Part shown: positions 7,203 to 14,943 of the stretch, piece after piece
Position numbering within the stretch: position 1 is the stretch's first letter
Layout of the letters: every line of letters begins with the position of its first letter
IMG/VR virus record: IMGVR_UViG_3300028377_000039
Location: 1-29,819 of that record
Origin: a virus
Length of the DNA stretch: 29,819 nt
Strand: one strand, 5' to 3'
Position numbers and translations under genes: made by a program
Notes under the pieces: model-generated
Database searches by the model: none
What the model was told of the DNA's origin: nothing
What the model saw: only the letters and a program-made list of their open reading frames with translations

Positions 7203-8726
7203 ATGAAAAAAATATTTATCAGTCCAGAATTAGTAACAATTTTTAAAGAGATTGTTGGATCTAATGATAAGAGTAAATCTTTAGTAGCTAGAACATTACT
7301 TGATGTTTCAGAAAATGGTGTTGAAGAAAATGATCTATTGAAAGATTATTGTAATTATTTTACGGTATCAACAGAGTCGAAAAAGTTTATCTCTTATGTG
7401 AAGAGTGAAAAACTAGCAGAAAAGATTGTGAAGTATAATGAGTATGATGAGGACTTGAAAAAGAAATCAGATGTAACAGAAGAAATGTTACAAACTTTTG
7501 ATGAGAAGTTCTTTTCAAGAAAAGTAGCTAGAACTAGAGCTAAACCATCAAAGATTATCTCAAGAATTTTCAAAAAATCTTTTATTGAAGATAACCTGAA
7601 AGGAAGGGATATCGAGTCTTTTATAAATCAATATCAATCTACTATTAGGGATAAAGTTGATATTAGATTAGTGAGTGGTAAAGATATCAATAAGTATTAT
7701 CTTAATGAAAACTATGAACCTGATTGTCCAACAGGATCAATGAAAGGTTCATGTATGTCACCAAAGGAAAGAAATATGTTGATAGACTTTTATGCAAACA
7801 ATAAGAATGTATCAATGCTTGTGGCTTTCTCCGAAAACAATAAAGTTATAGGTAGAGCAATCGTTTGGGATAATGTTAAATTTTATCAAGGTCATAAAAA
7901 AATTGATGAGGGTTGTTCTTTCATGGATAGAATTTACTATACGTATGACTGGTTAGAAAGTAAATTTAAAAAATGGGCTAAAGATGAGGGTTGTTACGTA
8001 AAATATCGACAATCACATGATGCTCGAAATGAATTTATAACTCCTACCCAAGACGTATTGGACTTAAGAGTAGAAATATCGGTAGATCTTCAATCACAAT
8101 ATTACCCATATATGGATACAGTTAGTTTCCCTGATTATGAAAAGGGTACATTATCAAACAAAAGAGCTAATGAAAATTACTCTGAATTAAGAGCTCATTC
8201 AAATGGGATTCCGGCTAAAGTGTTTGACTTTATTAATGGTAAAGTTTTGAATTCTAATACGGCTAAATGGTCAAAGTATAGTAATACATATATCCATTTA
8301 GATGAGAGTATTGAAATTAAGGATGAATACTTCCATAAAAAAATATGTGAAAAAGATAGGTTAGGTGGATATATGACACCTAATGATGAAAGGGTTAAGT
8401 GTGTAGTAACTGGTGATGAATTCTCTAAGAGAGATATGGTTGAATCCGAATACCATAAAGGGTTAATCCATAATAAAGAAGGTGTTAAATCAGTAGATGC
8501 TGGACTTATACATAAATCAGATTCCGTTAAATCTAAATACTTAGGTAAAACCTTATCTAAAGGTGGATCAATTAAACTTGAAAGAGTAAATGACTATCTA
8601 CCAAAAGAAATTTTAGAATCTGGTGTTGATATTGAACAGTTGGAAAGGGTAATTGAATCATTGAATAAAATTCAAGGTGAAAATGACTTCGAAGATGATT
8701 CTTCAACATTTGTTTTTAACTTTTAA
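7203..8726 (+). CDS. conserved-type large phage protein, 507 aa
   Basis: No enzyme family can be named with confidence. Residues 1-150 are helical and charged. Residues about 175-270 contain GSMKGSCMS, then VSMLVAFSENNKVIGRAIVW and FMDRIYYTYDWLESKFKKWA, a mixed alpha/beta region I have seen in hypothetical proteins of large phages. Residues about 395-455 hold short repeats of the form V-x-S-x-Tyr-x-K-GLIHK, spaced roughly 16-18 residues. They look like zinc-knuckle repeats that have lost most cysteines (only CVVTGDEF keeps one). The C-terminus is helical and acidic, ending in FVFNF. A strong terminator follows 20 bases after the stop. Confidence 0.65.
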   Translation: MKKIFISPELVTIFKEIVGSNDKSKSLVARTLLDVSENGVEENDLLKDYCNYFTVSTESKKFISYVKSEKLAEKIVKYNEYDEDLKKKSDVTEEMLQTFDEKFFSRKVARTRAKPSKIISRIFKKSFIEDNLKGRDIESFINQYQSTIRDKVDIRLVSGKDINKYYLNENYEPDCPTGSMKGSCMSPKERNMLIDFYANNKNVSMLVAFSENNKVIGRAIVWDNVKFYQGHKKIDEGCSFMDRIYYTYDWLESKFKKWAKDEGCYVKYRQSHDARNEFITPTQDVLDLRVEISVDLQSQYYPYMDTVSFPDYEKGTLSNKRANENYSELRAHSNGIPAKVFDFINGKVLNSNTAKWSKYSNTYIHLDESIEIKDEYFHKKICEKDRLGGYMTPNDERVKCVVTGDEFSKRDMVESEYHKGLIHNKEGVKSVDAGLIHKSDSVKSKYLGKTLSKGGSIKLERVNDYLPKEILESGVDIEQLERVIESLNKIQGENDFEDDSSTFVFNF

Positions 8727-8745
8727 TTAATATTTGGTTAATTAA

Positions 8746-8786
8746 AAAAAAACCCACTAAACTTAAATAAGGAGGTGGGTTTTTTT
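8746..8786 (+). terminator. intrinsic terminator
   Basis: The stem pairs 8746-8758 (AAAAAAACCCACT) with 8774-8786 (GGTGGGTTTTTTT), including one G-T pair, with a 15-base loop. The right arm runs into seven T. It closes the transcription unit of the 507-residue protein. Confidence 0.8.
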
Positions 8787-8875
8787 ATTATATAATAAAC
8801 ATTTTGTTAATATTTTAATATTATTAATAATAAACGGCAAATATACTGTAATACAGATAAAAAAAAGTAATCTAA

Positions 8876-9727
8876 ATGATGAAAAAAGAAAAAGAGAGAG
8901 ATCCTGTTGATTTAACTAAACAAATACAAATCTTCAAGGAAAAGACGGGGAAAGATTTCACAGAATTCTATAATAAATACAGACCCAAATTAATATATTT
9001 CGCTAATAAATTTTGTAAAGATGAAGACCAAGCAGTTGATTATGCTGAGGAATCATTTATAAATAGTTTAGAGAAAATAGATACGTATGATAGTGAAAAA
9101 GCAGGTTTTTCAACATGGCTCTTCACAATAGCTAGAAATCATATATTTCAAAATATCAAAAAAAGTAAACGAATGCCTACTATATCAATGGATACTAAGA
9201 TTGATGAAGAAGGTACAACTATAAAAGATTTTATATCAGGTAATGATATAGAAGATCAGTTAAATAAGGAAAAGAGAGATTTGGATGTTAAGAAAGCTGA
9301 GATAATGATGGAAAGTATAGAAACTTTAAAAAAACCATATAGGAATGTTATAAAAATGCGTGAGGTCGATAGAATGAGTTATCGTGATATAGCATCTAAA
9401 TTAGGAGAAGATAAAGTTTTAACTCTGGTTATTGATGATTTCCAATTAAATGAAAAAATAGAATTACCCGAACCAATAAGTAGTATTTATGAAGTGGTTG
9501 ATTCAGAAGGTAATATTGTAGAAATTGACTTTTCTTTATATGAGGGTGATACTAAAAAAACACCATTTTTAACTCATATAAAAATAAAACAGAAAGGTAA
9601 ATTCCATCTTAAATGTAGAACTCCTAAAAATCTATCAACTGTTAAATCTCAGATCAGGAATGGTCGTTTGAAACTACAAGATATGGTAAAGGATAGATTT
9701 AAAAGATTAGATCAAATGTATGTTTAA
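8876..9727 (+). CDS. phage sigma factor with domain inside sigma-4
   Basis: This 283-residue sigma-70 family (ECF-like) factor should direct host RNA polymerase to phage promoters. Region 2 spans about 28-100 (FYNKYRPKLIYFANKFCKDE, then YAEESFINSLEKI and FSTWLFTIARNHIF). Region 4 begins at about 143 (IETLKKPYRNVIKMREVDRM, then SYRDIASKLGE), where the DNA-recognition helix should follow at once. Instead about 74 residues (roughly 178-251, bases 9407-9628) intervene, with alternating strands such as KVLTLVIDDFQ and THIKIKQKGKFHLK. Then the expected NLSTVKSQIRNGRLKLQDMV resumes. The reading frame is intact, so this is an in-frame domain insertion in the HTH turn. It lacks the intein-type Cys/Ser start and His-Asn end. 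The gene stands alone between two terminators. Confidence 0.85.
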   Translation: MMKKEKERDPVDLTKQIQIFKEKTGKDFTEFYNKYRPKLIYFANKFCKDEDQAVDYAEESFINSLEKIDTYDSEKAGFSTWLFTIARNHIFQNIKKSKRMPTISMDTKIDEEGTTIKDFISGNDIEDQLNKEKRDLDVKKAEIMMESIETLKKPYRNVIKMREVDRMSYRDIASKLGEDKVLTLVIDDFQLNEKIELPEPISSIYEVVDSEGNIVEIDFSLYEGDTKKTPFLTHIKIKQKGKFHLKCRTPKNLSTVKSQIRNGRLKLQDMVKDRFKRLDQMYV

Positions 9728-9749
9728 ATAATAAAAAATAAAGTAAAGT

Positions 9750-9788
9750 AAAAGAACTCCATATGTTTTAAACATATGGAGTTCTTTT
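9750..9788 (+). terminator. perfect 19-bp hairpin after the sigma gene
   Basis: Bases 9750-9768 are an exact inverted repeat of 9770-9788, centred on 9769, ending in TTTTT. It works on paper as a terminator for the sigma gene. It also contains the ATG at 9776 that would be the longest start of the next gene, so it may also block translation of the endonuclease from read-through transcripts. Confidence 0.75.
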
Positions 9789-9817
9789 TATATATACTAA
9801 CAAAGGTCAGATCGGGA

Positions 9818-11524
9818 ATGGTAACAAGGGATTATATAGATGGGATAATAAACAAAAGTAGTAATAATAATCAAATATGTCAGGCTCTCAGGAATAGGTC
9901 TGATGAGGTTATAGAAGTTATATGTAACTATCTTGGTATAATTTATATTGGTGATATAACATTAATGCAGATGATTTATCATTATAAAGAAGGTATAACT
10001 GAAATAGAGAAGTGTATATGTGATAAGAACCGAAAGTATCATTGTTATGGGTATAGGAAAACTTGTGGGGATGAGAAGTGTATTAATGAAGTTAGAGAAT
10101 TATCAAAAAAGAAAACCTGTTTAGATAAATATGGTAAGGAATATGTCACACAAGTAGATACGATTAAAGAAAAGATGTCAAATTCTATTTTCGAAAGATA
10201 TGGAGTTTATAACCCCACTAAATCTATGGAAGTTATAAATAAAAGAAAGGAGAATAATTTCGAAAAATATGGATATTATGAAACCCTATCCGTTCCATCG
10301 ATAAGAAAAAAAATAGAAGAAACAAATTTAGATAGATTTGGGCACTTATCTCCATTGGGATCAATAGAGATAAGAGAGAAGATAAAGAAAACAAATTTGT
10401 TGATTTTTGGGTTTGATAATCCACAAAAAAATCCACAAATAAAAAAGAAAACCATGGAGACTATGATGGATAATAATATCATAGATAGGGAAAATAATCT
10501 AAGGGATATGGGATATCATATTTTATCTAATGTGGGAGATACATATGATCTTAGATGTATGGATGGGCATGATTTCACAATAAGTAGAAGTTGGTTAAAT
10601 TTAAAACTGAGGAACAATATCACTATTTGTAATGAGTGTATGGGTATATCATCTAAATCAATAGAAGAGATTAATATTTTAAAATTCATAAAGGATAATT
10701 ACACCGGTGAGGTAATCCATAATGATAGAATGGTATTAGATGGGATGGAGATAGATATATACCTACCAGAATTAAAATTGGGGATAGAATATAATGGACT
10801 ATACTGGCATTCCGAATTATTTAAGGAGGATAATTACCATTCAGATAAAAGTAATAAATGTGAGAGTTATGGAGTTCAATTAATCCATATATTCGAGGAT
10901 GAATGGCTCTTCAAAAGAGATATTATTAAATCTAGATTATTAAATTTATTGGGAGGGTCTAATAAGATATATGCTAGGAAATGCGAAATAAGGAAAATTG
11001 ATGATAATAAACTAATAAGAGAATTTCTATTGGGAAATCATACCCAGGGATTTGTGGGCAGTAGAATTAAATTGGGACTCTTTTATAATGATGAGTTAGT
11101 ATCTCTTATGACTTTTGGTAATTTGAGAAAAAATATGGGTCAAACATCAAAAGAAGGTAGTTTTGAACTATTGAGATTTTGTAATAAATTAAACACATCT
11201 GTTGTGGGTGGAGCTTCTAGGTTATTTGAATATTTCATGAAAAACCATTCACCTAAATATATTCTCAGTTATGCTGATCGTAGATGGAGTAATGGTAATT
11301 TATATGAAAAATTGGGATTCGAATTTAATGAAAATACCGTTCCGAATTTTTATTATGTTAAGAGTGATAAGAATCGATTGAATCGATTTAATTTCAGAAA
11401 GGATATTTTAGTCAAAGAGGGGTATGATAATAATAAAACCGAACGCTTAATAATGTTAGAGAGAGGGTATTATAGAGTATATGATTGTGGATCAAAACGA
11501 TATTCAATCCTTTTTGACAACTAA
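9818..11524 (+). CDS. Vsr/Hef-like homing endonuclease
   Basis: This is a large selfish-nuclease protein of about 568 residues. The first half holds repeated Tyr-Gly units (CLDKYGKEYVTQVDTIKEK, IFERYGVYNPTKSMEVINK, NFEKYGYYETLSVPSIRKK, NLDRFGHLSPLGSIEIREK), a linker type seen in phage homing nucleases. The second half has a Vsr-like nuclease core: MEIDIYLPELKLGIEYNGL, then YWHSE and QLIHIFEDEW. The C-terminal block contains IYARKCEIR, ELLRFCNKLNTSVVGGASRL, YADRRWSNGNLYEKLGF and RGYYRVYDCG, which I recognise from T4-type phage mobile endonucleases. The frame is open from an ATG at 9776, but that codon is buried in the hairpin. I prefer the ATG at 9818 (MVTRDYIDGI). A stem-loop cluster and terminator follow the gene. 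Confidence 0.85.
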   Translation: MVTRDYIDGIINKSSNNNQICQALRNRSDEVIEVICNYLGIIYIGDITLMQMIYHYKEGITEIEKCICDKNRKYHCYGYRKTCGDEKCINEVRELSKKKTCLDKYGKEYVTQVDTIKEKMSNSIFERYGVYNPTKSMEVINKRKENNFEKYGYYETLSVPSIRKKIEETNLDRFGHLSPLGSIEIREKIKKTNLLIFGFDNPQKNPQIKKKTMETMMDNNIIDRENNLRDMGYHILSNVGDTYDLRCMDGHDFTISRSWLNLKLRNNITICNECMGISSKSIEEINILKFIKDNYTGEVIHNDRMVLDGMEIDIYLPELKLGIEYNGLYWHSELFKEDNYHSDKSNKCESYGVQLIHIFEDEWLFKRDIIKSRLLNLLGGSNKIYARKCEIRKIDDNKLIREFLLGNHTQGFVGSRIKLGLFYNDELVSLMTFGNLRKNMGQTSKEGSFELLRFCNKLNTSVVGGASRLFEYFMKNHSPKYILSYADRRWSNGNLYEKLGFEFNENTVPNFYYVKSDKNRLNRFNFRKDILVKEGYDNNKTERLIMLERGYYRVYDCGSKRYSILFDN

Positions 11525-11554
11525 TAATGTATAATGTAATATACTATATTAGTT

Positions 11555-11599
11555 CTTAGTTACTATCTTAACTAAGTGGTGGGGTTGGATAGTATCCAA
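11555..11599. other. pair of inverted repeats in the intergenic region
   Basis: CTTAGTTA (11555-11562) pairs with TAACTAAG (11569-11576), and TTGGATA (11585-11591) pairs with TATCCAA (11593-11599). Together with the terminator at 11608-11640 they make three consecutive hairpins in a 170-base gap. This fits a structured 3' UTR or a small noncoding RNA. The second palindrome, with its one-base centre, could also be a protein-binding operator. Confidence 0.35.
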
Positions 11600-11607
11600 T
11601 TAGTCCT

Positions 11608-11640
11608 AAGATCCTCTTATTTTATAAGAGGATCTTTTTT
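11608..11640 (+). terminator. intrinsic terminator after the endonuclease gene
   Basis: A 13-bp perfect stem, AAGATCCTCTTAT (11608-11620) with ATAAGAGGATCTT (11624-11636), has a TTT loop and is followed by a T run. It is among the strongest terminators in the window. Confidence 0.85.
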
Positions 11641-11696
11641 GATTATCAGATTTTTTTGGTTAAATTCAATTTAAATGATAAATTCATAAAATAGAA

Positions 11697-11933
11697 ATGG
11701 TAAATTTAGAAATAATTTTAATCGCTGTTATTTGGGTATCTTACGGGGTGTTCAATACATGGCAACATGATTGGTATAGAGATAATACTAGATCAAACCC
11801 TTTACAACATCCTTGGTTTTGGGGTAGAAATTCCGCCTCTGACCTCAGTATATTTAATATACTACTATCCCCAATAGCTCTTCTTATTCGACTTTTTAGA
11901 GGGATTTTTTACTGGAAAGGCACTTATAAATAG
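11697..11933 (+). CDS. small membrane protein, 78 aa
   Basis: An N-terminal hydrophobic helix (about 4-20, LEIILIAVIWVSYGVF) and a second one (about 52-70, IFNILLSPIALLIRLFRGIF) flank a Trp/His-rich stretch (WQHDWYRDN, LQHPWFWGRN). A hairpin-like two-pass inner-membrane protein is likely. No known holin or superinfection-exclusion motif was recognised, although the size and topology would fit such roles. Confidence 0.6.
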   Translation: MVNLEIILIAVIWVSYGVFNTWQHDWYRDNTRSNPLQHPWFWGRNSASDLSIFNILLSPIALLIRLFRGIFYWKGTYK

Positions 11934-11953
11934 TTTTATAAACAAAAGAAATA

Positions 11954-12211
11954 ATGAAGTTATTAAGTAAAAATTACAAAGATTATATATTTGATATTAA
12001 AGATTTTTCTGAATTTATCAAAAAGTCAAGAGAAAGGACATTTGGTTGTTTGATATATTATGTATGTCCATTCAATGATAGTTTCTCTTTAAATAATAGT
12101 ATAAAATCCAAAAAGGATATAATTTATGATCCTATTCAAGATAAGATATATTATAATAAAATAGAATTAAGTAGAAAAGAAAAAATAGTTTTAAATAAAT
12201 TACTTACCTAA
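11954..12211 (+). CDS. hypothetical protein, 85 aa
   Basis: This Lys/Ile/Ser-rich protein begins MKLLSKNYKDYIFDIKDFSE and ends SRKEKIVLNKLLT. It lies 20 bases after the membrane-protein gene and overlaps the 3' end of the leftward UvsY-like gene by 12 bases. No motif is visible. Confidence 0.5.
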   Translation: MKLLSKNYKDYIFDIKDFSEFIKKSRERTFGCLIYYVCPFNDSFSLNNSIKSKKDIIYDPIQDKIYYNKIELSRKEKIVLNKLLT

Positions 12212-12694
12212 AAATTCCATTAAATTTACAATATTTTTTACTGAAAAATTAAATGACTGTAAGTTCTTAACGGTTTCTCTCAAAAAATCAATATGTGTTT
12301 CTATCAATTCTAACTCTCTATCTTCTTGACAAAGGTGTGAATCTATAAGTATTTTCTTTTCACCTAAATTAGTTTTCATCCCAAACCCAGTTGAATAAAA
12401 TATAAACTTTTCCTGTTTAGATAGCTTTACATTTGTAGTAGCCTTACTCATTTTATTTAAGAAAAAAGAAGATTGGTCATTAAGGTGTTGAATATACGAA
12501 AGAGCTAAAGCTTGAGAATCAATAATAGTTTTAAACTCAGACGAATTCATGTTATTACTTTTAATAGTCTCAAAAACATCATCCACTTTTTTATTCCATT
12601 CGTCCCTTTTACCTTTGAAAAATTCCTCTAATCTATCATTAGATTCCTTTTTCTCGTTTATTTTTTCAACATCTTCTTTATTAAAAACTTTCAT
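12200..12694 (-). CDS. uvsY: UvsY-like recombination mediator candidate
   Basis: The 164 residues are mostly helical. From about residue 70 the order of features matches T4 UvsY (137 residues), which loads the UvsX recombinase onto gp32-coated single-stranded DNA. Here LNDQSSFFLNKM parallels LNKHSSIKKEML. KLSKQEKFIFYSTGFG parallels VALKARLDYYSGRG. KKILIDSHLCQEDRELELIE parallels the T4 segment before its last helix. The end FNFSVKNIVNLMEFLGK closely parallels FAIKHIQDMRAFEAGK. The protein has about 30 extra charged N-terminal residues. The match is by eye only. No uvsX is in this window. Confidence 0.6.
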   Translation of the reverse strand: MKVFNKEDVEKINEKKESNDRLEEFFKGKRDEWNKKVDDVFETIKSNNMNSSEFKTIIDSQALALSYIQHLNDQSSFFLNKMSKATTNVKLSKQEKFIFYSTGFGMKTNLGEKKILIDSHLCQEDRELELIETHIDFLRETVKNLQSFNFSVKNIVNLMEFLGK

Positions 12695-12736
12695 TATAGT
12701 GGTTATTTTATTTAAGTATTATATCAATAAACCCAG

Positions 12737-13264
12737 TCATAGTTCATAACTTTTTATATATTTTAAGTCTACATGGTGTATATCACCATCTATATAAACT
12801 AAAACTTCTCCACCATCTACACTAACAGGTGTTAGGGGATCATCTTCATTATGGTCTGGATAGTTATCGACAATATTAGTATATATAACCCCATTGTTAT
12901 TAATAACCTCTATTATATCATCCACATCTATATTACTATTATTAATATAATCACCATCATCAGTATTTTCATTGATGTTAGTATTGTGTTGGATTTTAAA
13001 ATCACCATCAAAAGTTTTTACTATTATGTTTAAATTCACTATATCTTTTTTGGATATATCATCTTCAAATAAGATACCATTTTCCCCCATCGCCAAAGTC
13101 AACTCATCTTCTAGATCCATCAATTCATATTCTGTGAAATTTAAATGATTTCCAATTCCATTTACAAGTAAATCTTTTAAATCATCAGATTTAAATATGG
13201 TATCATTATTATTTTTTAATTCAAAAGTATTATCAGTTTTGAATTCATTAAATTTTAGTAACAT
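12737..13264 (-). CDS. acidic Asp/Asn-rich hypothetical protein
   Basis: This 175-residue, strongly acidic protein starts MLLKFNEFKTDN, one of the capsid-targeting-like N-termini in this window. The rest is Asp/Asn/Ile-rich with probable beta strands, for example NLNIIVKTFDGDFKIQ and GGEVLVYIDGDIHHVDLKYI near the C-terminus. A TTTAATATATAAA motif ends two bases before its ATG. The acidic charge could suit a DNA-mimic or head-internal protein, but that is inference from composition only. Confidence 0.55.
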   Translation of the reverse strand: MLLKFNEFKTDNTFELKNNNDTIFKSDDLKDLLVNGIGNHLNFTEYELMDLEDELTLAMGENGILFEDDISKKDIVNLNIIVKTFDGDFKIQHNTNINENTDDGDYINNSNIDVDDIIEVINNNGVIYTNIVDNYPDHNEDDPLTPVSVDGGEVLVYIDGDIHHVDLKYIKSYEL

Positions 13265-13266
13265 AA

Positions 13267-13279
13267 TTTATATATTAAA
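13267..13279 (-). promoter_or_regulatory. TTTAATATATAAA start-proximal motif
   Basis: An exact minus-strand copy of the 13-mer found at 1603-1615, again two bases before an ATG (13264). Confidence 0.4.
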
Positions 13280-13348
13280 TTTTGTATATGATAAATATAA
13301 TTGGTATATTTATATATAATTAATAATTACAAACCCAAAATAAAAAAT

Positions 13349-13690
13349 ATGACTAGATACAGTAAAGATAGATATAGAGGTCTTAACTATATAGAGGAAC
13401 ATTTAGCAAAAAGTATAGATGAGATTACTCAAACCATCAAAGATGAGTTGAAAATTCAACTAGTTTATTTCGATCCAAAGCCAGCTAAAAAATATGGCAT
13501 CACTAGAATGGGGTACTTCCCTCATATTTCAGAGGGATCAACTTCTAGAGTTTCTTCGTGGAAGGAGGTAAATGGTAAGAAATTAGTATATATAAAACAG
13601 ATGTTGAAAAATAAACAATTTTATGGGATGAGGAATATAAATGGTCAATCTTGTAAAGTTAGATTCAAACAAAAAAAAATAAACCAATAA
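13349..13690 (+). CDS. hypothetical basic protein, 113 aa
   Basis: I start the gene at 13349 (MTRYSKDRYRGLNYIEEHLA), preceded by AAATAAAAAAT, rather than at an upstream in-frame codon whose residues look like noncoding sequence. The product is basic, with an N-terminal helix, a middle containing RMGYFPHISEGSTSRVSSWK and a C-terminal KVRFKQKKINQ. The nucleotidyltransferase gene follows four bases later, so the two are probably co-transcribed. Function unknown; nucleic-acid binding is possible from charge alone. Confidence 0.55.
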   Translation: MTRYSKDRYRGLNYIEEHLAKSIDEITQTIKDELKIQLVYFDPKPAKKYGITRMGYFPHISEGSTSRVSSWKEVNGKKLVYIKQMLKNKQFYGMRNINGQSCKVRFKQKKINQ

Positions 13691-13694
13691 TATA

Positions 13695-14942
13695 ATGAAA
13701 TACATACGAGAAAGAAATCAATTTAAATTTAATATAACACTACCAAAGGTAGTTAAACTTATCAATTCTATATTTGAGAAAGGTGGGTATAAGTTATATT
13801 TAGTTGGTGGTGCTGTAAGAGATTTCATTGATGGGAGAAAACCTAAAGATTTTGATGTTGCTACAAATGCTACACCAAAAGAGGTAGTTGAAATGTTCTC
13901 TGAAATATTCGGAATTAAAAAAGAAAAAGCTAATGAATACATTTTAAATAATAAGTGGAGGATTAACTTACAGGGTGAATCTTTTGCGGTTGTAGTTATC
14001 TATATCCCTGGGGAAAGGGAAGGTATCGAGATAGCTTCTTTTAACACTCGACATGATGGTAAAATCGTGGTAGATGGTGTAACTCTTGAACAAGATGCTG
14101 AAAGAAGAGACCTTACCTTTAATGCTCTTTATTATGATATATCTAAGGGTGAAGTAATTGATCTTGTTGGGGGGGTTGATGATCTGAAAAATAAAAAAGT
14201 TAGAATGGTTGGTGATCCTGATGAAAGAATTAAAGAAGATCCTTTAAGAATCCAAAGAATATTTAGATTTGCTTGTAGATATGATAGTGTAATGGATGAA
14301 GAAACCAAAAAAGCCATTAATGGGAATAAAGATCTATACCGAAATTCCACTCCTGAGAGACCTAATGGTGTTTCCCAAGAAAGGATAATTCAAGAGTTTG
14401 TAAAATCATTTAAGACATCTCCGGATTTCACCACATACTTAGGTTTTATTAATGAATTTAAAATGTGGGATATACTATTCCCTGGTATCAGTTTTGGTAC
14501 ATTTGATATAAGTAAATATACATCAACAAACAAGTTGAGTATCTGCTTGTCTCAAATATTAATCAATGAGGGGATGGATATCTTTAAATCAATTATGGTT
14601 AATGAGTGGAAGTTTCCTAAAGATATAACTCAAGAAACATCTTTATTTGTTGAAATGACTCGGTTGGAAATGAGTAAGAAAGCAGTTAACTTGAAAATGA
14701 GAAAAGAAAGGTTCAACATTTCAGATAAAATCACTAAAGAGTTCATTAACCTAATGGGATTGAATGATAAGGAAATTATCAAAAGTTTCTTAAAGTTCGA
14801 TCCAACTATTGATTCTAAAAAATTAATGGATAAGAATGGTATTGAGAATAATAATGGTAAAATAAAAAACCCATCAAAGGATGGTAAAAAATTAGGTATG
14901 TTAATATCTAAGGAAAGAATAAATAATTTTAATTCTTTATAA
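13695..14942 (+). CDS. CCA-adding / poly(A) polymerase-type nucleotidyltransferase
   Basis: This 415-residue class II polymerase-beta nucleotidyltransferase carries GGAVRD (38-43) and the metal-binding DFDVAT (Asp52 and Asp54). It also has RRDLTFNALYYD (138-149, the sugar-discrimination motif) and DERIKEDPLRIQRIFRFACR (176-195, the base-templating motif). About 25 extra residues sit in the head domain between the catalytic loop and IASFNTRHDG. The family includes tRNA CCA-adding enzymes, which repair or complete tRNA 3' ends, and bacterial poly(A) polymerases; sequence alone does not separate them well. The tmRNA in this window lacks an encoded CCA, which favours a CCA-adding role. The next gene starts one base after its stop. 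Confidence 0.88.
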   Translation: MKYIRERNQFKFNITLPKVVKLINSIFEKGGYKLYLVGGAVRDFIDGRKPKDFDVATNATPKEVVEMFSEIFGIKKEKANEYILNNKWRINLQGESFAVVVIYIPGEREGIEIASFNTRHDGKIVVDGVTLEQDAERRDLTFNALYYDISKGEVIDLVGGVDDLKNKKVRMVGDPDERIKEDPLRIQRIFRFACRYDSVMDEETKKAINGNKDLYRNSTPERPNGVSQERIIQEFVKSFKTSPDFTTYLGFINEFKMWDILFPGISFGTFDISKYTSTNKLSICLSQILINEGMDIFKSIMVNEWKFPKDITQETSLFVEMTRLEMSKKAVNLKMRKERFNISDKITKEFINLMGLNDKEIIKSFLKFDPTIDSKKLMDKNGIENNNGKIKNPSKDGKKLGMLISKERINNFNSL

Positions 14943-14943
14943 T

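Noticed and set aside
9407-9628. The sigma-factor insert as an intein or intron
   Set aside because: It lacks an intein-type Cys/Ser first residue and His-Asn end, is shorter than known inteins, and stays in frame without stops as an intron rarely would.
9776-9817. ATG at 9776 as the start of the Vsr-like endonuclease
   Set aside because: It lies within the right arm of a perfect 19-bp terminator-like hairpin; the ATG at 9818 is more plausible, though not proven.
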